Assembly (NCBI RefSeq): GCF_014904735.1
Contig: NZ_JACZCR010000054.1
Coordinates: forward strand, 78,853-142,852
Direction: 5' to 3'
DNA length: 64,000 nucleotides
Origin: Microbulbifer hainanensis
Lineage (GTDB): Bacteria; Pseudomonadota; Gammaproteobacteria; Pseudomonadales; Cellvibrionaceae
The notes beneath the pieces were generated by a model. It made no database searches. It worked only from the letters and a program-made list of their open reading frames with translations, and was not told where the DNA came from. Each line of letters starts with the position of its first letter. The stretch's first letter is position 1. This document shows positions 1 through 10,045 of the stretch, piece after piece. Position numbers and translations under genes: made by a program.

Positions 1-646
1 TCAGGTCGCCGCACCGGCGACATCGGAGCCTCCCAAGATGACTGCGCCGGCACCGCAGCGCCAGCCGGTTCAGGAGCCGCTCGACGAAAGCGAGCTGCCA
101 ATCCTGTTCTCCCCCGTGGACGAGGAGCTTCCGGAAGATTACCGGGCCGAATTGAATGAATCCGAACTCGCCCTGTTGCGCCCGCTACAGAACCTGCCCG
201 CAAAACAGGCAACAGCCGCACCGAGCAAACCCAAGCCCGAGGAGCAGCAACAGGAACTGTTCGGCGAGTCCGCTGCGTCCGAGGAAAACCCTTTCCTGCC
301 GGCCCACATCCGCGCGCGCCTGACCGGCGGTCGCGTCCCCCGGGACGAACCCGAAGTCGCCGCCGCCCCGGCCGAACCGCCCGCGCAACGCGATACCGCG
401 CCCCCCGCCGGGGATCCCGAGCCCGCAACTGAAGCCCCAGCGGAGCTTGAGACAGAGACGGAGATTCTGGCCGAGCCCCCTCCCGAAGAGAATGCGGAAC
501 TGCCCCAGGACACGCCCCATCGCCGACGCGAAAGCCAGCGTCAGCAGCTGGTCGACCGCCTGGTGGCCAAGCAACTGCCGGAGCTGGAGCGGCAGCTGCG
601 CGCGCGCATTGAGCGGATGATCGACGAACTGGAGGCCAACCGCTAA
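1..646 (+). CDS. Hypothetical acidic, proline-rich protein (5' end outside window)
   Basis: The reading frame is open from base 2 to the stop at 646. The first ATG is at 38, but no in-frame stop precedes it, so the gene probably starts left of the window. The visible 202+ residues are rich in Pro, Glu and Ala and look disordered, apart from a charged helical C-terminus of about 35 residues ([20 protein letters not shown] and on) that could form a coiled coil. It lies directly upstream of valS. In Pseudomonas-type genomes a conserved hypothetical gene sits between holC and valS, so this may be that gene; this is recalled context, not seen here. Function unknown. Confidence 0.6.
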   Translation, partial: QVAAPATSEPPKMTAPAPQRQPVQEPLDESELPILFSPVDEELPEDYRAELNESELALLRPLQNLPAKQATAAPSKPKPEEQQQELFGESAASEENPFLPAHIRARLTGGRVPRDEPEVAAAPAEPPAQRDTAPPAGDPEPATEAPAELETETEILAEPPPEENAELPQDTPHRRRESQRQQLVDRLVAKQLPELERQLRARIERMIDELEANR

Positions 647-712
647 CCACCAACCCGTCGATCCGACACATTCCCAGCCGCTTGCAGCCGGCAATCCCCT
701 CACTGATCCCTT

Positions 713-740
713 TTGCCGCCCCCTGCGGCAGCGGTATAAT
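713..740 (+). promoter_or_regulatory. Putative sigma-70 promoter of valS
   Basis: TTGCCG at 713-718 and a consensus TATAAT at 735-740 are separated by 16 bases, about 105 bases upstream of the valS ATG. The -10 is perfect and the -35 partial. No experiment supports it; the call is by pattern only. Confidence 0.5.
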
Positions 741-845
741 TCCCGCCTTTTTGGCGCGGCCCGAGCGCCGGGCGCACTATTCTGTGCCCACTGTGCTCGC
801 GAGACCGGCGCCCGAAGTCAGTCAACACAAGGTTTCCCCACCCGC

Positions 846-3623
846 ATGGACAAGACATACCAGCCCAACGCCATCGAACAGCAGTGGTACAAGACCTGGG
901 AAGAGCGCGGCTACTTCAAGCCGTCCGGCGACACCGCCGCCGATCCCTACTGCATCATGATCCCGCCGCCGAACGTCACCGGCAGCCTGCATATGGGCCA
1001 CGGTTTCCAGGAATCCATCATGGATGCGCTGATCCGCTATCACCGCATGCAGGGGGACAACACCCTGTGGCAGGTGGGCACGGACCACGCCGGCATCGCC
1101 ACCCAGATGGTGGTCGAGCGACTGCTGGCCGCCGAAGGCAAGAATCGCCACGAGCTGGGCCGCGACAAGTTCATCGAGAAGGTGTGGGAGTGGAAGGAAC
1201 AGTCCGGCGGCAATATCACCCGCCAGCTGCGCCGCCTGGGTGCCAGCCCGGACTGGTCCCGCGAGCGCTTCACCATGGACGACGGCTTCTACAAGGCAGT
1301 GCAGGAAGTCTTCATTCGCCTGTATGAGGATGACCTGATCTACCGCGGCAAGCGCCTGGTGAACTGGGACCCGAAACTGCACACCGCCATTTCCGACCTG
1401 GAAGTACTGAACGAGGAAGAACAGGGACACCTGTGGCACTTCCGCTATCCGCTGGCGGATGGCTCTGGTCACCTCGTCGTCGCCACCACCCGCCCGGAAA
1501 CCATGCTCGGCGATACCGCTGTGGCGGTACACCCGGAAGACGAGCGCTACCAGCACCTGATCGGCAAAACCATCAAGCTGCCACTCACGGATCGCGAAAT
1601 CCCGATCATCGGTGACGACTATGTCGACCGCGAATTCGGCACCGGCTGCGTGAAGATCACCCCGGCGCACGATTTCAACGACTACGAGATGGGCCAGCGC
1701 CACAATCTCGAGATGATCAACATTCTCGACGCGGACGCCAACCTGAACGACAACGTGCCGGAAAAATACCGCGGCATGGAGCGCTTCGCTGCGCGTCAGC
1801 AGATCGTCGACGACCTCGATGCCCTGGGCCTGCTGGAAAAAGTCGAACCGCACACATTGAAAGTCCCACGCGGCGATCGTTCCGGTGTCGTGATCGAGCC
1901 CTGGCTCACTGACCAGTGGTATGTAAGAACCCAGCCGCTGGCCGAAGAGGCGATCAAAGTGGTCGAGGACGGCCGCGTTGAATTCGTGCCGAAAAACTAC
2001 GAGAACATGTATTTCTCCTGGATGCGCGATATCCAGGATTGGTGCATTTCCCGCCAGCTGTGGTGGGGCCACCGCATTCCTGCGTGGTATGACGCGGAAG
2101 GGAAGGTCTACGTCGGTCGCTCCGAACAGGAAGTGCGCGAAAAGCACGGCCTCGGCGGCGACGTCAGCCTGCAACAGGACGACGATGTGCTCGACACCTG
2201 GTTCTCTTCCGGGCTGTGGACTTTCGGCACCCTCGGCTGGCCGGAAGAAACTCCGGAGCTGGCCACCTTCCACCCCACCTCTGTGCTGGTCACCGGCTTC
2301 GACATCATCTTCTTCTGGGTCGCCCGCATGATGATGCTGACCCTGTATTTCAAGAAGGAAGTGCCCTTCCACACCGTGTATGTACACGGCCTGGTGCGCG
2401 ACAGCCACGGGCAGAAAATGTCCAAGTCCAAGGGCAACGTGCTCGACCCCATCGACCTGATCGACGGTATCGACCTGGAAACCCTGGTACAGAAGCGCAC
2501 CACCGGCATGATGCAGCCGCACCTGCGCGAAAAAATCGAAAAGCAGACGCGCAAGGAATTCCCCGAGGGCATCGCCGCTTACGGCACCGATGCGCTGCGC
2601 TACACCTATTACTCGCTCGCCTCCACCGGCCGCGATATCAAGTTCGATGTCGGCCGTATCGAGGGCTTCCGCAATTTCTGCAACAAAATCTGGAACGCGT
2701 CCCGCTACGTGTTGCAGAACTGCGACGGCCACGATTGCGGCCAGGACGGCAGCGGCGATTTCGAACTCTCCCTCGCCGATCGCTGGATCATCTCCCAGCT
2801 GCAGCGCACTGAAATCACCATTCGCGAAGCGATGGACAGCTACCGCTTCGACCTGGCTTCCCAGGCCCTGTACGATTTCACCTGGGGTGAATACTGCAGC
2901 TGGTACCTCGAGCTTTCGAAACCGGTGCTGTGGGACGAAAACGCTTCCGACGCGGTGAAAAAAGGCACCCGCCGCACCCTGATCCGCGTGCTGGAAACCG
3001 TATTGCGTCTGGCACATCCGATGATGCCGTACATCACCGAAGAGATCTGGCAGCGGGTCAAGACACTGGCTGGTGCCAGCGGCGACACCATCATGTTGCA
3101 GCCCTATCCGGAGGCCAACGAGAACCGGATCGACAGCGAAGCAGAAGCTGCCATCGCCTGGCTGAAGCAGGTCATTGAAGGCGTGCGCAATATTCGCGGT
3201 GAAATGAATATCTCACCGGCGAAGAAAATTCCGCTGCTGCTGCGCGGCGGCTCCGCGCGTGACAAGGAACTGCTGGAAGTCTCTCGCAGCTTGCTGGTCA
3301 AGCTGGCCAGTCTCGAGACCATTACCTGGCTCGAGAGCGGAGAGAGTGCACCGGCGTCCGCGACCGCACTGGCGGGCGATCAGGAACTGCTGGTGCCCAT
3401 GGCCGGCCTGATCGATGTACAGGCAGAAAGTGCACGCCTGCAGAAGGAAATCGACAAACTTGCCAAAGAGCTCAGCCGTATCGAAGGCAAGCTCAACAAC
3501 CCCAAGTTTGTCGACAAGGCGCCGGAAGCCGTCGTTGCAAAAGAGCGGGACAAGCTTACGGAAATGCAAAGTGCCCACCAGCGCCTGCAGCAGCAGCTGC
3601 AGGAGATTAGTCAGCTCAGCTAA
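846..3623 (+). CDS. valS: Valine--tRNA ligase
   Basis: Class Ia aminoacyl-tRNA synthetase that charges tRNA-Val in the cytoplasm. At 925 residues it is close to the usual bacterial length. The HIGH-type signature is [15 protein letters not shown], with HMGH at residues 49-52, and the KMSKS loop is at 524-528 ([10 protein letters not shown]). Between them lies the editing (CP1) domain, with the typical segment [17 protein letters not shown]. An anticodon-binding helical domain follows, and the last ~65 residues are a charged heptad-like segment matching the C-terminal coiled-coil arm of ValRS. The ATG at 846 gives the standard start ([15 protein letters not shown]). A good sigma-70-like promoter lies upstream. 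Long antisense frames across this gene are codon-bias shadows. Confidence 0.98.
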   Translation: MDKTYQPNAIEQQWYKTWEERGYFKPSGDTAADPYCIMIPPPNVTGSLHMGHGFQESIMDALIRYHRMQGDNTLWQVGTDHAGIATQMVVERLLAAEGKNRHELGRDKFIEKVWEWKEQSGGNITRQLRRLGASPDWSRERFTMDDGFYKAVQEVFIRLYEDDLIYRGKRLVNWDPKLHTAISDLEVLNEEEQGHLWHFRYPLADGSGHLVVATTRPETMLGDTAVAVHPEDERYQHLIGKTIKLPLTDREIPIIGDDYVDREFGTGCVKITPAHDFNDYEMGQRHNLEMINILDADANLNDNVPEKYRGMERFAARQQIVDDLDALGLLEKVEPHTLKVPRGDRSGVVIEPWLTDQWYVRTQPLAEEAIKVVEDGRVEFVPKNYENMYFSWMRDIQDWCISRQLWWGHRIPAWYDAEGKVYVGRSEQEVREKHGLGGDVSLQQDDDVLDTWFSSGLWTFGTLGWPEETPELATFHPTSVLVTGFDIIFFWVARMMMLTLYFKKEVPFHTVYVHGLVRDSHGQKMSKSKGNVLDPIDLIDGIDLETLVQKRTTGMMQPHLREKIEKQTRKEFPEGIAAYGTDALRYTYYSLASTGRDIKFDVGRIEGFRNFCNKIWNASRYVLQNCDGHDCGQDGSGDFELSLADRWIISQLQRTEITIREAMDSYRFDLASQALYDFTWGEYCSWYLELSKPVLWDENASDAVKKGTRRTLIRVLETVLRLAHPMMPYITEEIWQRVKTLAGASGDTIMLQPYPEANENRIDSEAEAAIAWLKQVIEGVRNIRGEMNISPAKKIPLLLRGGSARDKELLEVSRSLLVKLASLETITWLESGESAPASATALAGDQELLVPMAGLIDVQAESARLQKEIDKLAKELSRIEGKLNNPKFVDKAPEAVVAKERDKLTEMQSAHQRLQQQLQEISQLS

Positions 3624-3797
3624 CACCCCGCAAACAGCGAGTACCGGATCGGGGGAACCACCCTCGATCCGGTCCATGGACGCGCCAGCCCTCTCAAAGC
3701 CCCGCCCTCTCAATCACTCCTCTGCCAACTCGCTGCCCAATACTCCCCGCCCCGCGGGCATTCAGATCCACTAGCGTCGCGACAGCCCATAAAGTCC

Positions 3798-5906
3798 ATG
3801 GTCTATCCTGAAGTCAATTCCGGACAATGGACGCCCCGCATGCACAAGCCGAAAGCCTCGGAAGAGACCTCCAAAGCCAGTCCCGATGAGGCTCAACTGA
3901 AAAAGGCGGTATTTTACAGCTCGGTAATCGGAATCGTCCTTTTCTCCCTCTGGGCCATGGTTTTTACCGAGCAGGCGAACAACGTGATTTTCGCCGTTCT
4001 CGCATGGATCTCCGGTAGCTTTGGCTGGTTTTATTTTCTCGCCGTGGTCGCCTATCTGGCGTTCGTCGTCATCATTGCCATGTCCAAATACGGCGACATC
4101 AAGCTGGGACCGGATCACGCGGAGCCGGAATTCAACGTGATTACCTGGGCCGCCATGCTGTTTGCTGCCGGCATCGGTATCGACCTGATTTTCTACTGCA
4201 TCGTGGAACCCATCACCCAGTTTGTCGCTCCCCCGCAAGGCGACGGCGGCACAGTGGAAGCGGCCCGAAAGGCGATGGCGTTCACTCTCCTGCACTGGGG
4301 TCTATCAGGCTGGGGTGTCTATACATTAGTTGGCATGGCGCTGGCGTTTTTCAGCTACCGCCACGGGCTGCCACTGACAATCCGCTCGTCACTCTATCCC
4401 CTGTTCGGCAAACGCATCTACGGTCCATTCGGCACCGCCGTTGATATCGCCGCGGTGCTGGGGACTGTCTTCGGCGTCGCTACCAGCCTCGGCATCGGGA
4501 TTATCCAGCTGAACTTCGGCCTCAAATATATGTTCGGCGTCCCCGAAGGGACGCTTACTCAATCGATATTGGCGGTCATGATCGTGGTGTTCGCAGCCAT
4601 CTCGGCAGCTACCGGTGTGGAGCGCGGTATCCGCAGGCTGTCAGAGTTCAATATGCTGCTCGCGATTGTGCTGATGCTGTTCGTGCTTTTCAGCCACAAG
4701 ACCCGGTTCCTGCTGGACGCCTTCGTCACCAATCTCGGGGACTATGTCCAGCACTTCGTCGAACTCTCGTTCAACACCTTTGCGTTCGACCCGCCACAGG
4801 ACTGGCTCAATGCCTGGACGATCTTCTTCTGGGCCTGGTGGATCGCCTGGGGGCCCTTTGTCGGCTTGTTCCTGGCCCGTATCTCCCGAGGCCGCACTAT
4901 CCGGCAGTTTGTCTCCGGCACGCTGATACTGCCATTTCTATTCATGGCTGCATGGATGGCGATCATGGGCAACTCTGCCATCGAAATGGTGATGAGCGGC
5001 GCGACCGAATTCGGCAAGCAGGCGAGCGAGAATCCGGGATCGGCCATCTATCTATTCCTCGAACAACTGCCGTGGACCACAGTTACGACGATTTCGGTCA
5101 CCGTGCTCGCCATCGTGTTCTTCGTCACTTCCGGCGACTCGGGCTCGCTGGTGCTATCCAACCTCACCTGTCGGCTGACCGATCCCAATCACGATGCGCC
5201 CCCCTGGCTGCGTATCCTGTGGGCAGCCATTATCGGCATTGTCACCGTAGCGCTGTTGATGACCGGAGGCCTCGCCGCACTGCAGAGCGCGGTGGTCATC
5301 ATGGGGCTGCCTTTCGCCTTCGTTCTGATCCTGATGATGCTGGGGCTGTCAAAGGCGCTGCGATTCGAGGGCATGAAATCCGCCAGCATGCAGGAGGCGC
5401 TGTCAGGGCATTTGTCCGGCAGAACCATTTCCCGCGAAGGTCACAGCAACTGGGCACAAAGGCTTTCCCGCGCCATCAACTTTCCGAGCCTCAGACAGGT
5501 TGAGCAATTCATTGATCGCACTGTGCAGCCCGCCTTCGAAGCGGTGAAGGAAGAACTGACCGAAAAAGGCTACCCGGTGAAGATACAGAAAGGTACCGGT
5601 GATGACCTGCACCTCGCGCTGGATGTAAACCTGGGCGAAGAAGTGGACTTCACCTACCAGGTATGGCCGCGGAAATGTTCTATGCCCGCATTTACCATGC
5701 GGGCGGAAAGACCCAGTTCCAGCTACTACCGGCTGGAACCACACCTGCGGGAAGGCGGGCAAACCTATGACCTGATGGGTTACACACGGGAACAGGTGAT
5801 CGGCGATATCGTGGACCATTTCGAGGCCCACCTGCAGTACCTGCACATGCGGCGTGAACTCAAAGCACGTACCCCCGGAGAGGAAGACGAGCCCGGCCCC
5901 ACCTGA
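3798..5906 (+). CDS. betT: BCCT-family choline transporter (BetT-like)
   Basis: Inner-membrane betaine/choline/carnitine transporter of about 702 residues, close to the 677-residue E. coli BetT. About twelve hydrophobic segments lie between residues 35 and 530. The BCCT signature (AWTIFFWAWWIAWGPFVG) is near residues 339-356. A hydrophilic C-terminal domain of about 130-150 residues is typical of the long, osmoregulated BetT subtype. The ATG at 3798 is used, but the ATG at 3840 (MHKPKASEE) is also plausible because neither has a strong ribosome site. Nine bases separate its stop from betA, so the two are probably co-transcribed and couple choline import to oxidation. Substrate is inferred from family and from betA/betB next door. 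Confidence 0.9.
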   Translation: MVYPEVNSGQWTPRMHKPKASEETSKASPDEAQLKKAVFYSSVIGIVLFSLWAMVFTEQANNVIFAVLAWISGSFGWFYFLAVVAYLAFVVIIAMSKYGDIKLGPDHAEPEFNVITWAAMLFAAGIGIDLIFYCIVEPITQFVAPPQGDGGTVEAARKAMAFTLLHWGLSGWGVYTLVGMALAFFSYRHGLPLTIRSSLYPLFGKRIYGPFGTAVDIAAVLGTVFGVATSLGIGIIQLNFGLKYMFGVPEGTLTQSILAVMIVVFAAISAATGVERGIRRLSEFNMLLAIVLMLFVLFSHKTRFLLDAFVTNLGDYVQHFVELSFNTFAFDPPQDWLNAWTIFFWAWWIAWGPFVGLFLARISRGRTIRQFVSGTLILPFLFMAAWMAIMGNSAIEMVMSGATEFGKQASENPGSAIYLFLEQLPWTTVTTISVTVLAIVFFVTSGDSGSLVLSNLTCRLTDPNHDAPPWLRILWAAIIGIVTVALLMTGGLAALQSAVVIMGLPFAFVLILMMLGLSKALRFEGMKSASMQEALSGHLSGRTISREGHSNWAQRLSRAINFPSLRQVEQFIDRTVQPAFEAVKEELTEKGYPVKIQKGTGDDLHLALDVNLGEEVDFTYQVWPRKCSMPAFTMRAERPSSSYYRLEPHLREGGQTYDLMGYTREQVIGDIVDHFEAHLQYLHMRRELKARTPGEEDEPGPT

Positions 5907-5915
5907 GCATCGAAT

Positions 5916-7616
5916 ATGACAGAGCAGACTTTCGACCAGACCTTCGATTACATCGTTGTCGGCGCCGGTTCGGCCGGCGCTGTCGTCGCCAGCCGGCTGA
6001 CCGAAGATCGCGACTGTAACGTGTTGCTGCTGGAATACGGCGGCAAGGACAATTCCATTTTTATCCGCATGCCGACTGCCCTGTCGATCCCGCTCAATAT
6101 GCCCAAATACGACTGGGAATTTTACACCGAGCCGGAACCGGGCCTTAAGGGCCGCCGCATACACCAGGCCCGTGGCAAAGTGATCGGCGGCTCGTCTTCC
6201 ATCAACGGCATGGCGTTTGTGCGCGGCTGCAAAGGCGATTTCGAGGAATGGGCGAAGCTGGGTGCAACCGGCTGGGCCTACGCTGATGTGCTGCCCTATT
6301 TCCGGCGCTCGGAAACCTGCGTTTACGGCGAGGATGCCTACCGCGGCGGTAAAGGTCCGATTACCGCCTGCAACGGCAACAATATGCAAAACCCGCTCTA
6401 TCGGGCTTTTATTGAGGCCGGGAAACAGGCGGGGTACGGATACACGGAGGACTATAACGGCTATCGCCAGGAAGGCTTCGGGCGCATGGACATGTCCGTG
6501 CGCGATGGTGTCCGCTGTTCCACAGCGCTCGCCTATCTCAAACCGACACTGACGCGCAGCAATCTGGAACTGAAAATGCACGCCCTCACCACACGGGTGA
6601 TAATGGACGGCAAGAAAGCGGTCGGCGTGGAATACGAGCAACACGGCAAAATGTTCCGCGCCCAGGCCAGGCGTGAAGTGATTCTCTCGGCCAGCGCCTT
6701 TAATTCTCCCAAGCTGCTGATGTTATCCGGGATTGGTCCCGCCGATCATCTCAAGGAACACGGTATCGACGTGGTCCACGACCTGCCGGGAGTCGGGCAG
6801 AACCTGCACGATCACCTCGAAGTGTGGGTGCAACAGGAATGCACACAGAAGATCACCCTCAACGGTTCGCTGGGACCACTATCGAAGGCCTGGATTGGCC
6901 TGCAGTGGCTGCTGTTCAAGCGCGGCCTCGGTACCAGTAACCAATTTGAGTCCAACGGCTATATCCGCAGTCGCGAAGGTCTCGAGTGGCCGGACATACA
7001 GTATCACTTTCTCGCCGGCGCCATCGCCTACGACGGCTCCAGCGCGGTCAAGGGGCACGGGTTCCAGGCACACCTGGGTTGCAACAAGCCACTCAGTCGC
7101 GGCTGGGTGAAACTGAAATCCAAGGACCCGCGACTGCAGCCGACCATGTTCTTCAATTACCTGGAGCGCGAAGAAGACAAACAGGCGTTCCGCGCCGGCC
7201 TGCACTTCACCCGTGAGATTTTCTCCCAGCAGGCCATGGATCCCTACCGCGGCCGCGAGATATCTCCCGGCAAGGGAGTACAGACAGACGACGAGATCGA
7301 TGACTGGCTGGCGGAGACCGCAGAGACTGCCTATCATCCGGCGGGCAGCTGTCGTATGGGTACCGATGACATGGCGGTGGTGGATCCCGAATGCCGGGTG
7401 CGGGGTGTAGACAACCTGCGCGTGGTGGACTCCTCCATCATGCCCGTTGTCACCAACGGCAATCTCAACGCCCCCACCATTATGATCGGGGAAAAAGGTG
7501 CAGACCATATTCGCGGCAAAGGCATGCTCAAACCCTCGGACGCCGACAGCTACACCGCCGAGAACTGGCAGCAGAGCCAGCGTGTGGGAATTCCGGAGAG
7601 AAAACAGGAGCGCTAG
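5916..7616 (+). CDS. betA: Choline dehydrogenase (GMC oxidoreductase)
   Basis: FAD-dependent, membrane-associated oxidation of choline to betaine aldehyde, the first step of glycine betaine synthesis. The 566-residue length matches BetA. The N-terminal dinucleotide-binding motif GAGSAG starts at residue 16 (Gly16, Gly18, Gly21). GMC signatures follow: GGSSSINGM near residue 90 and SAFNSPKLLMLSGIGP near 255-270. The active-site His is His474 in AYHPAGSCRMG, followed by the conserved NGNLNAPTIM segment. It begins nine bases after betT on the same strand. It converges on betB, which carries out the next step. The nearest alternative would be another GMC alcohol dehydrogenase, but the betT/betB context makes BetA the best call. 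Confidence 0.95.
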   Translation: MTEQTFDQTFDYIVVGAGSAGAVVASRLTEDRDCNVLLLEYGGKDNSIFIRMPTALSIPLNMPKYDWEFYTEPEPGLKGRRIHQARGKVIGGSSSINGMAFVRGCKGDFEEWAKLGATGWAYADVLPYFRRSETCVYGEDAYRGGKGPITACNGNNMQNPLYRAFIEAGKQAGYGYTEDYNGYRQEGFGRMDMSVRDGVRCSTALAYLKPTLTRSNLELKMHALTTRVIMDGKKAVGVEYEQHGKMFRAQARREVILSASAFNSPKLLMLSGIGPADHLKEHGIDVVHDLPGVGQNLHDHLEVWVQQECTQKITLNGSLGPLSKAWIGLQWLLFKRGLGTSNQFESNGYIRSREGLEWPDIQYHFLAGAIAYDGSSAVKGHGFQAHLGCNKPLSRGWVKLKSKDPRLQPTMFFNYLEREEDKQAFRAGLHFTREIFSQQAMDPYRGREISPGKGVQTDDEIDDWLAETAETAYHPAGSCRMGTDDMAVVDPECRVRGVDNLRVVDSSIMPVVTNGNLNAPTIMIGEKGADHIRGKGMLKPSDADSYTAENWQQSQRVGIPERKQER

Positions 7617-7680
7617 CGCATCTCAATGTGCAGCGGACGCGACAGTTTCACCCGGGCGCACCGGCAATGGTCAGTTCCGA

Positions 7681-9135
7681 TCAGTAGGGCGCGTCCACAT
7701 CACCTTCCGCGACATAAACTGTCTTGAGACGGGTGTAGTGCTCAAAGGCACGACGGCTGTTTTCCTTGCCGATACCGGACTGCTTGAAGCCGCCAAACGG
7801 CATTTCCACCGGTGTCAGGTTGTAGTGGTTGATCCAGACGATACCCGCTTCGAGTTGGGCGGCTACGCGGTGGGCTCGCTGGATATCCCTGGTGAAAACG
7901 CCTCCAGCGAGGCCGAATTCGGTCCGGTTCGCACGCTCGACAACCTCCTCCTCACTGGTAAAACCAAGCAGGGATAGTACCGGCCCGAAAATTTCTTCAC
8001 GCACAATGGTCATATCGTCACTGAGACCGTCAAAAATTGTCGGTTCAATAAAATTACCCTGTTCAAAACCCGGCACCTTGGCGCGTTCGCCTCCGAGCAG
8101 AAGTTTTCCACCTTCCTGCTTGCCTTTTTCGATGTAGCCCAATACACCGCGCATGTGGTCCGCACTCACCATGGGGCCAACATCGGTCCCCGGATCGAGC
8201 GGATCACCCACCTTGAGTTTTCTTGCGCGGGCCACGAGTTTTTCTATAAACGCCGCTCTGATCGTATCGTGGACAAACACCCGGGTGCTGTTGGTACAGA
8301 TTTGTCCCTGGGTATAGAAGTTGCCGAGCATGGCCGCGCCTACCGCGTTATCCAGATCTGCATCATCAAACACAATCAGCGGCGACTTGCCACCCAGCTC
8401 CAGTGTCACGCTCTTCAGAGAATCGGCGGCGGCCCGCATGACGGCCTTGCCGGTGCCCACCTCCCCGGTCAGGGAAACCTTCGCTATACCGGGATGGGTG
8501 GTGAGCATCTTGCCCGTGTCCGCCATGCCCTGGATCACATTGAACACCCCGTCCGGCAGACCGGCCTGCTTATACAACTCAGCAAGTTTCAGTGCCGTCA
8601 GAGGCGTCAACTCTGCCGGCTTGAAAATCATGGCATTGCCCGCCGCCAGTGCCGGGGCGGATTTCCAGGCGGCGATCTGGATCGGGTAGTTCCATGCGCC
8701 GATGCCCGCACAGATCCCTACAGGCTCCGGGCGGGTATAGAAAAAGCCGCCGGGTACTGTCTGGTATTCACCGTGCAGGGAGGCCGCCTGTCCACCGAAG
8801 AATTCGAGGCAGTCGGCCGCAGAGCCCACATCCGCCTCGGGGGTTTCCGCAATCGGCTTGCCGCCATCCACAGACTCCAAACGTGCCAGCTCTTCGCAGT
8901 GTTCCCGCAAGAGCTGTGCGGTCCGGACCAGAACCCTGCCCCTTTCGGCACCACTCATTGCACTCCATACCGCTTGCCCGCGGCGGGCCGACGCCACAGC
9001 AATGTCGACGTCAGATTGGCCCGCCTCAGCGACCCGGCAGATAACTTCTCCAGTGGCGGGATTATTGGTTTCGAAAAAGCTGCCCTTCTCCGGGTGCTTG
9101 TATTGCCCATGTATCCAAAGCAACTGATCTTCCAT
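7681..9135 (-). CDS. betB: Betaine aldehyde dehydrogenase
   Basis: NAD(P)+-dependent aldehyde dehydrogenase (484 residues) that oxidises betaine aldehyde to glycine betaine in the cytoplasm. The family motif LELGGKSPLIV carries the general-base Glu, and the nucleophile is Cys280 in GQICTNSTR. The N-terminus contains the BADH-like DGGKPIAET segment, and the FGGFKQSGIGKEN segment lies near the C-terminus. A good ribosome site (GGAAAGGA) lies 8-10 bases before the ATG at 9135. It faces betA tail to tail with 64 bases between the stops, so it is not in the betT-betA transcript. It follows a TorF-like porin gene on the same strand by about 140 bases. No betI regulator is visible. Confidence 0.95.
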   Translation of the reverse strand: MEDQLLWIHGQYKHPEKGSFFETNNPATGEVICRVAEAGQSDVDIAVASARRGQAVWSAMSGAERGRVLVRTAQLLREHCEELARLESVDGGKPIAETPEADVGSAADCLEFFGGQAASLHGEYQTVPGGFFYTRPEPVGICAGIGAWNYPIQIAAWKSAPALAAGNAMIFKPAELTPLTALKLAELYKQAGLPDGVFNVIQGMADTGKMLTTHPGIAKVSLTGEVGTGKAVMRAAADSLKSVTLELGGKSPLIVFDDADLDNAVGAAMLGNFYTQGQICTNSTRVFVHDTIRAAFIEKLVARARKLKVGDPLDPGTDVGPMVSADHMRGVLGYIEKGKQEGGKLLLGGERAKVPGFEQGNFIEPTIFDGLSDDMTIVREEIFGPVLSLLGFTSEEEVVERANRTEFGLAGGVFTRDIQRAHRVAAQLEAGIVWINHYNLTPVEMPFGGFKQSGIGKENSRRAFEHYTRLKTVYVAEGDVDAPY

Positions 9136-9274
9136 ATCAAGGATCCTTTCCTATCCCGGGGGTTCACCCTCAACGATCCTGGCAACGCCCTGGCAATTCC
9201 CCAAGCTAGCTATAAAGCGTGGACAAACCTATACGCAGGGATATCACGCAAGCGAAGTACCGGTTCAGGGTTGT

Positions 9275-10045
9275 CTAGAAACTCCGTGTCACGCCGAAAA
9301 CGACTTCACCATCGGCCAGCTTTGGATTGGCGAGAAAGGGGTCGACGCCATCGGTATCGTACCAGCGAAGTCCCACTGTCCACTCGTCATGTGCATAGTC
9401 CATTCCGATATCCCAGTACATAAAGTCCAGGTTGTCGTAGCCAGAACCAAAAGTCTGCTGTCCCACACGAAATGATGGCGTAAACCCCTGCCCCAGTTCG
9501 TAGCCAATCGTGACTTCATAGGCTGTCGCCGAGACACTGCCCAGAAAATCGTCACCAAAATAATTATCGGTCCACCAGATACTGGGACTGATGGAAAGCT
9601 TGTCATTGGCGTAGTTGAGATAGCCATATGCCTCTGCATAATTCAGGCTCAGCGGGGATCCCGGATAGTTGTAACTCCAATACCCGATATCGAAGCTGAA
9701 ATTACTGTCGCCAATATCCCTTGTAAATCCAATATAGGGATCTATCTCCATACTGTTGCCAGTACCGCCAAAATCCGTGTTTGACGCCCATACCCCCATA
9801 TAAATGCCAAAATCATGAGACCAATTGAAATCGACCTGTACTTGTGGACGGAGGTTGGAGTTAGAAATACTGCGAAACATGTAATCGCTGGCGATAAGCG
9901 CACTTCCAGCAAAAGTGCCAAAACTCTCCTCTTCCTCTTCCTCTTCTTCAGGCCCTGCCGCTATCAGGAGAGGCGAAACACACAGAAAAATTGCAGCGAC
10001 AAGAATTCTCGGGAAAATCCCGGCTTTACGGTTTAATATATACAT
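9275..10045 (-). CDS. TorF-family putative porin (TIGR02001-like outer-membrane protein)
   Basis: Predicted secreted beta-barrel of 256 residues starting at the ATG at 10045 (MYILNRKAG). A TTG ten codons upstream keeps the frame open but is less likely. A signal peptide ends near residue 30 (LLIAAG). It is followed by a run of eight Glu residues and then the family's typical opening, SALIASDYMFRSISNSN, with alternating aromatic/polar beta strands and a terminal Phe (GVTRSF). This resembles the TIGR02001/TorF family of putative porins; no substrate is known. It lies upstream of betB on the same strand, so a role in osmolyte entry is conceivable but unproven. Confidence 0.75.
   Translation of the reverse strand: MYILNRKAGIFPRILVAAIFLCVSPLLIAAGPEEEEEEEESFGTFAGSALIASDYMFRSISNSNLRPQVQVDFNWSHDFGIYMGVWASNTDFGGTGNSMEIDPYIGFTRDIGDSNFSFDIGYWSYNYPGSPLSLNYAEAYGYLNYANDKLSISPSIWWTDNYFGDDFLGSVSATAYEVTIGYELGQGFTPSFRVGQQTFGSGYDNLDFMYWDIGMDYAHDEWTVGLRWYDTDGVDPFLANPKLADGEVVFGVTRSF

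Noticed and set aside
822..3017. 731-codon open frame on the minus strand across valS
   Set aside because: It is antisense to a certain gene and arises from GC-rich codon bias; no signal, domain or ribosome site supports it.
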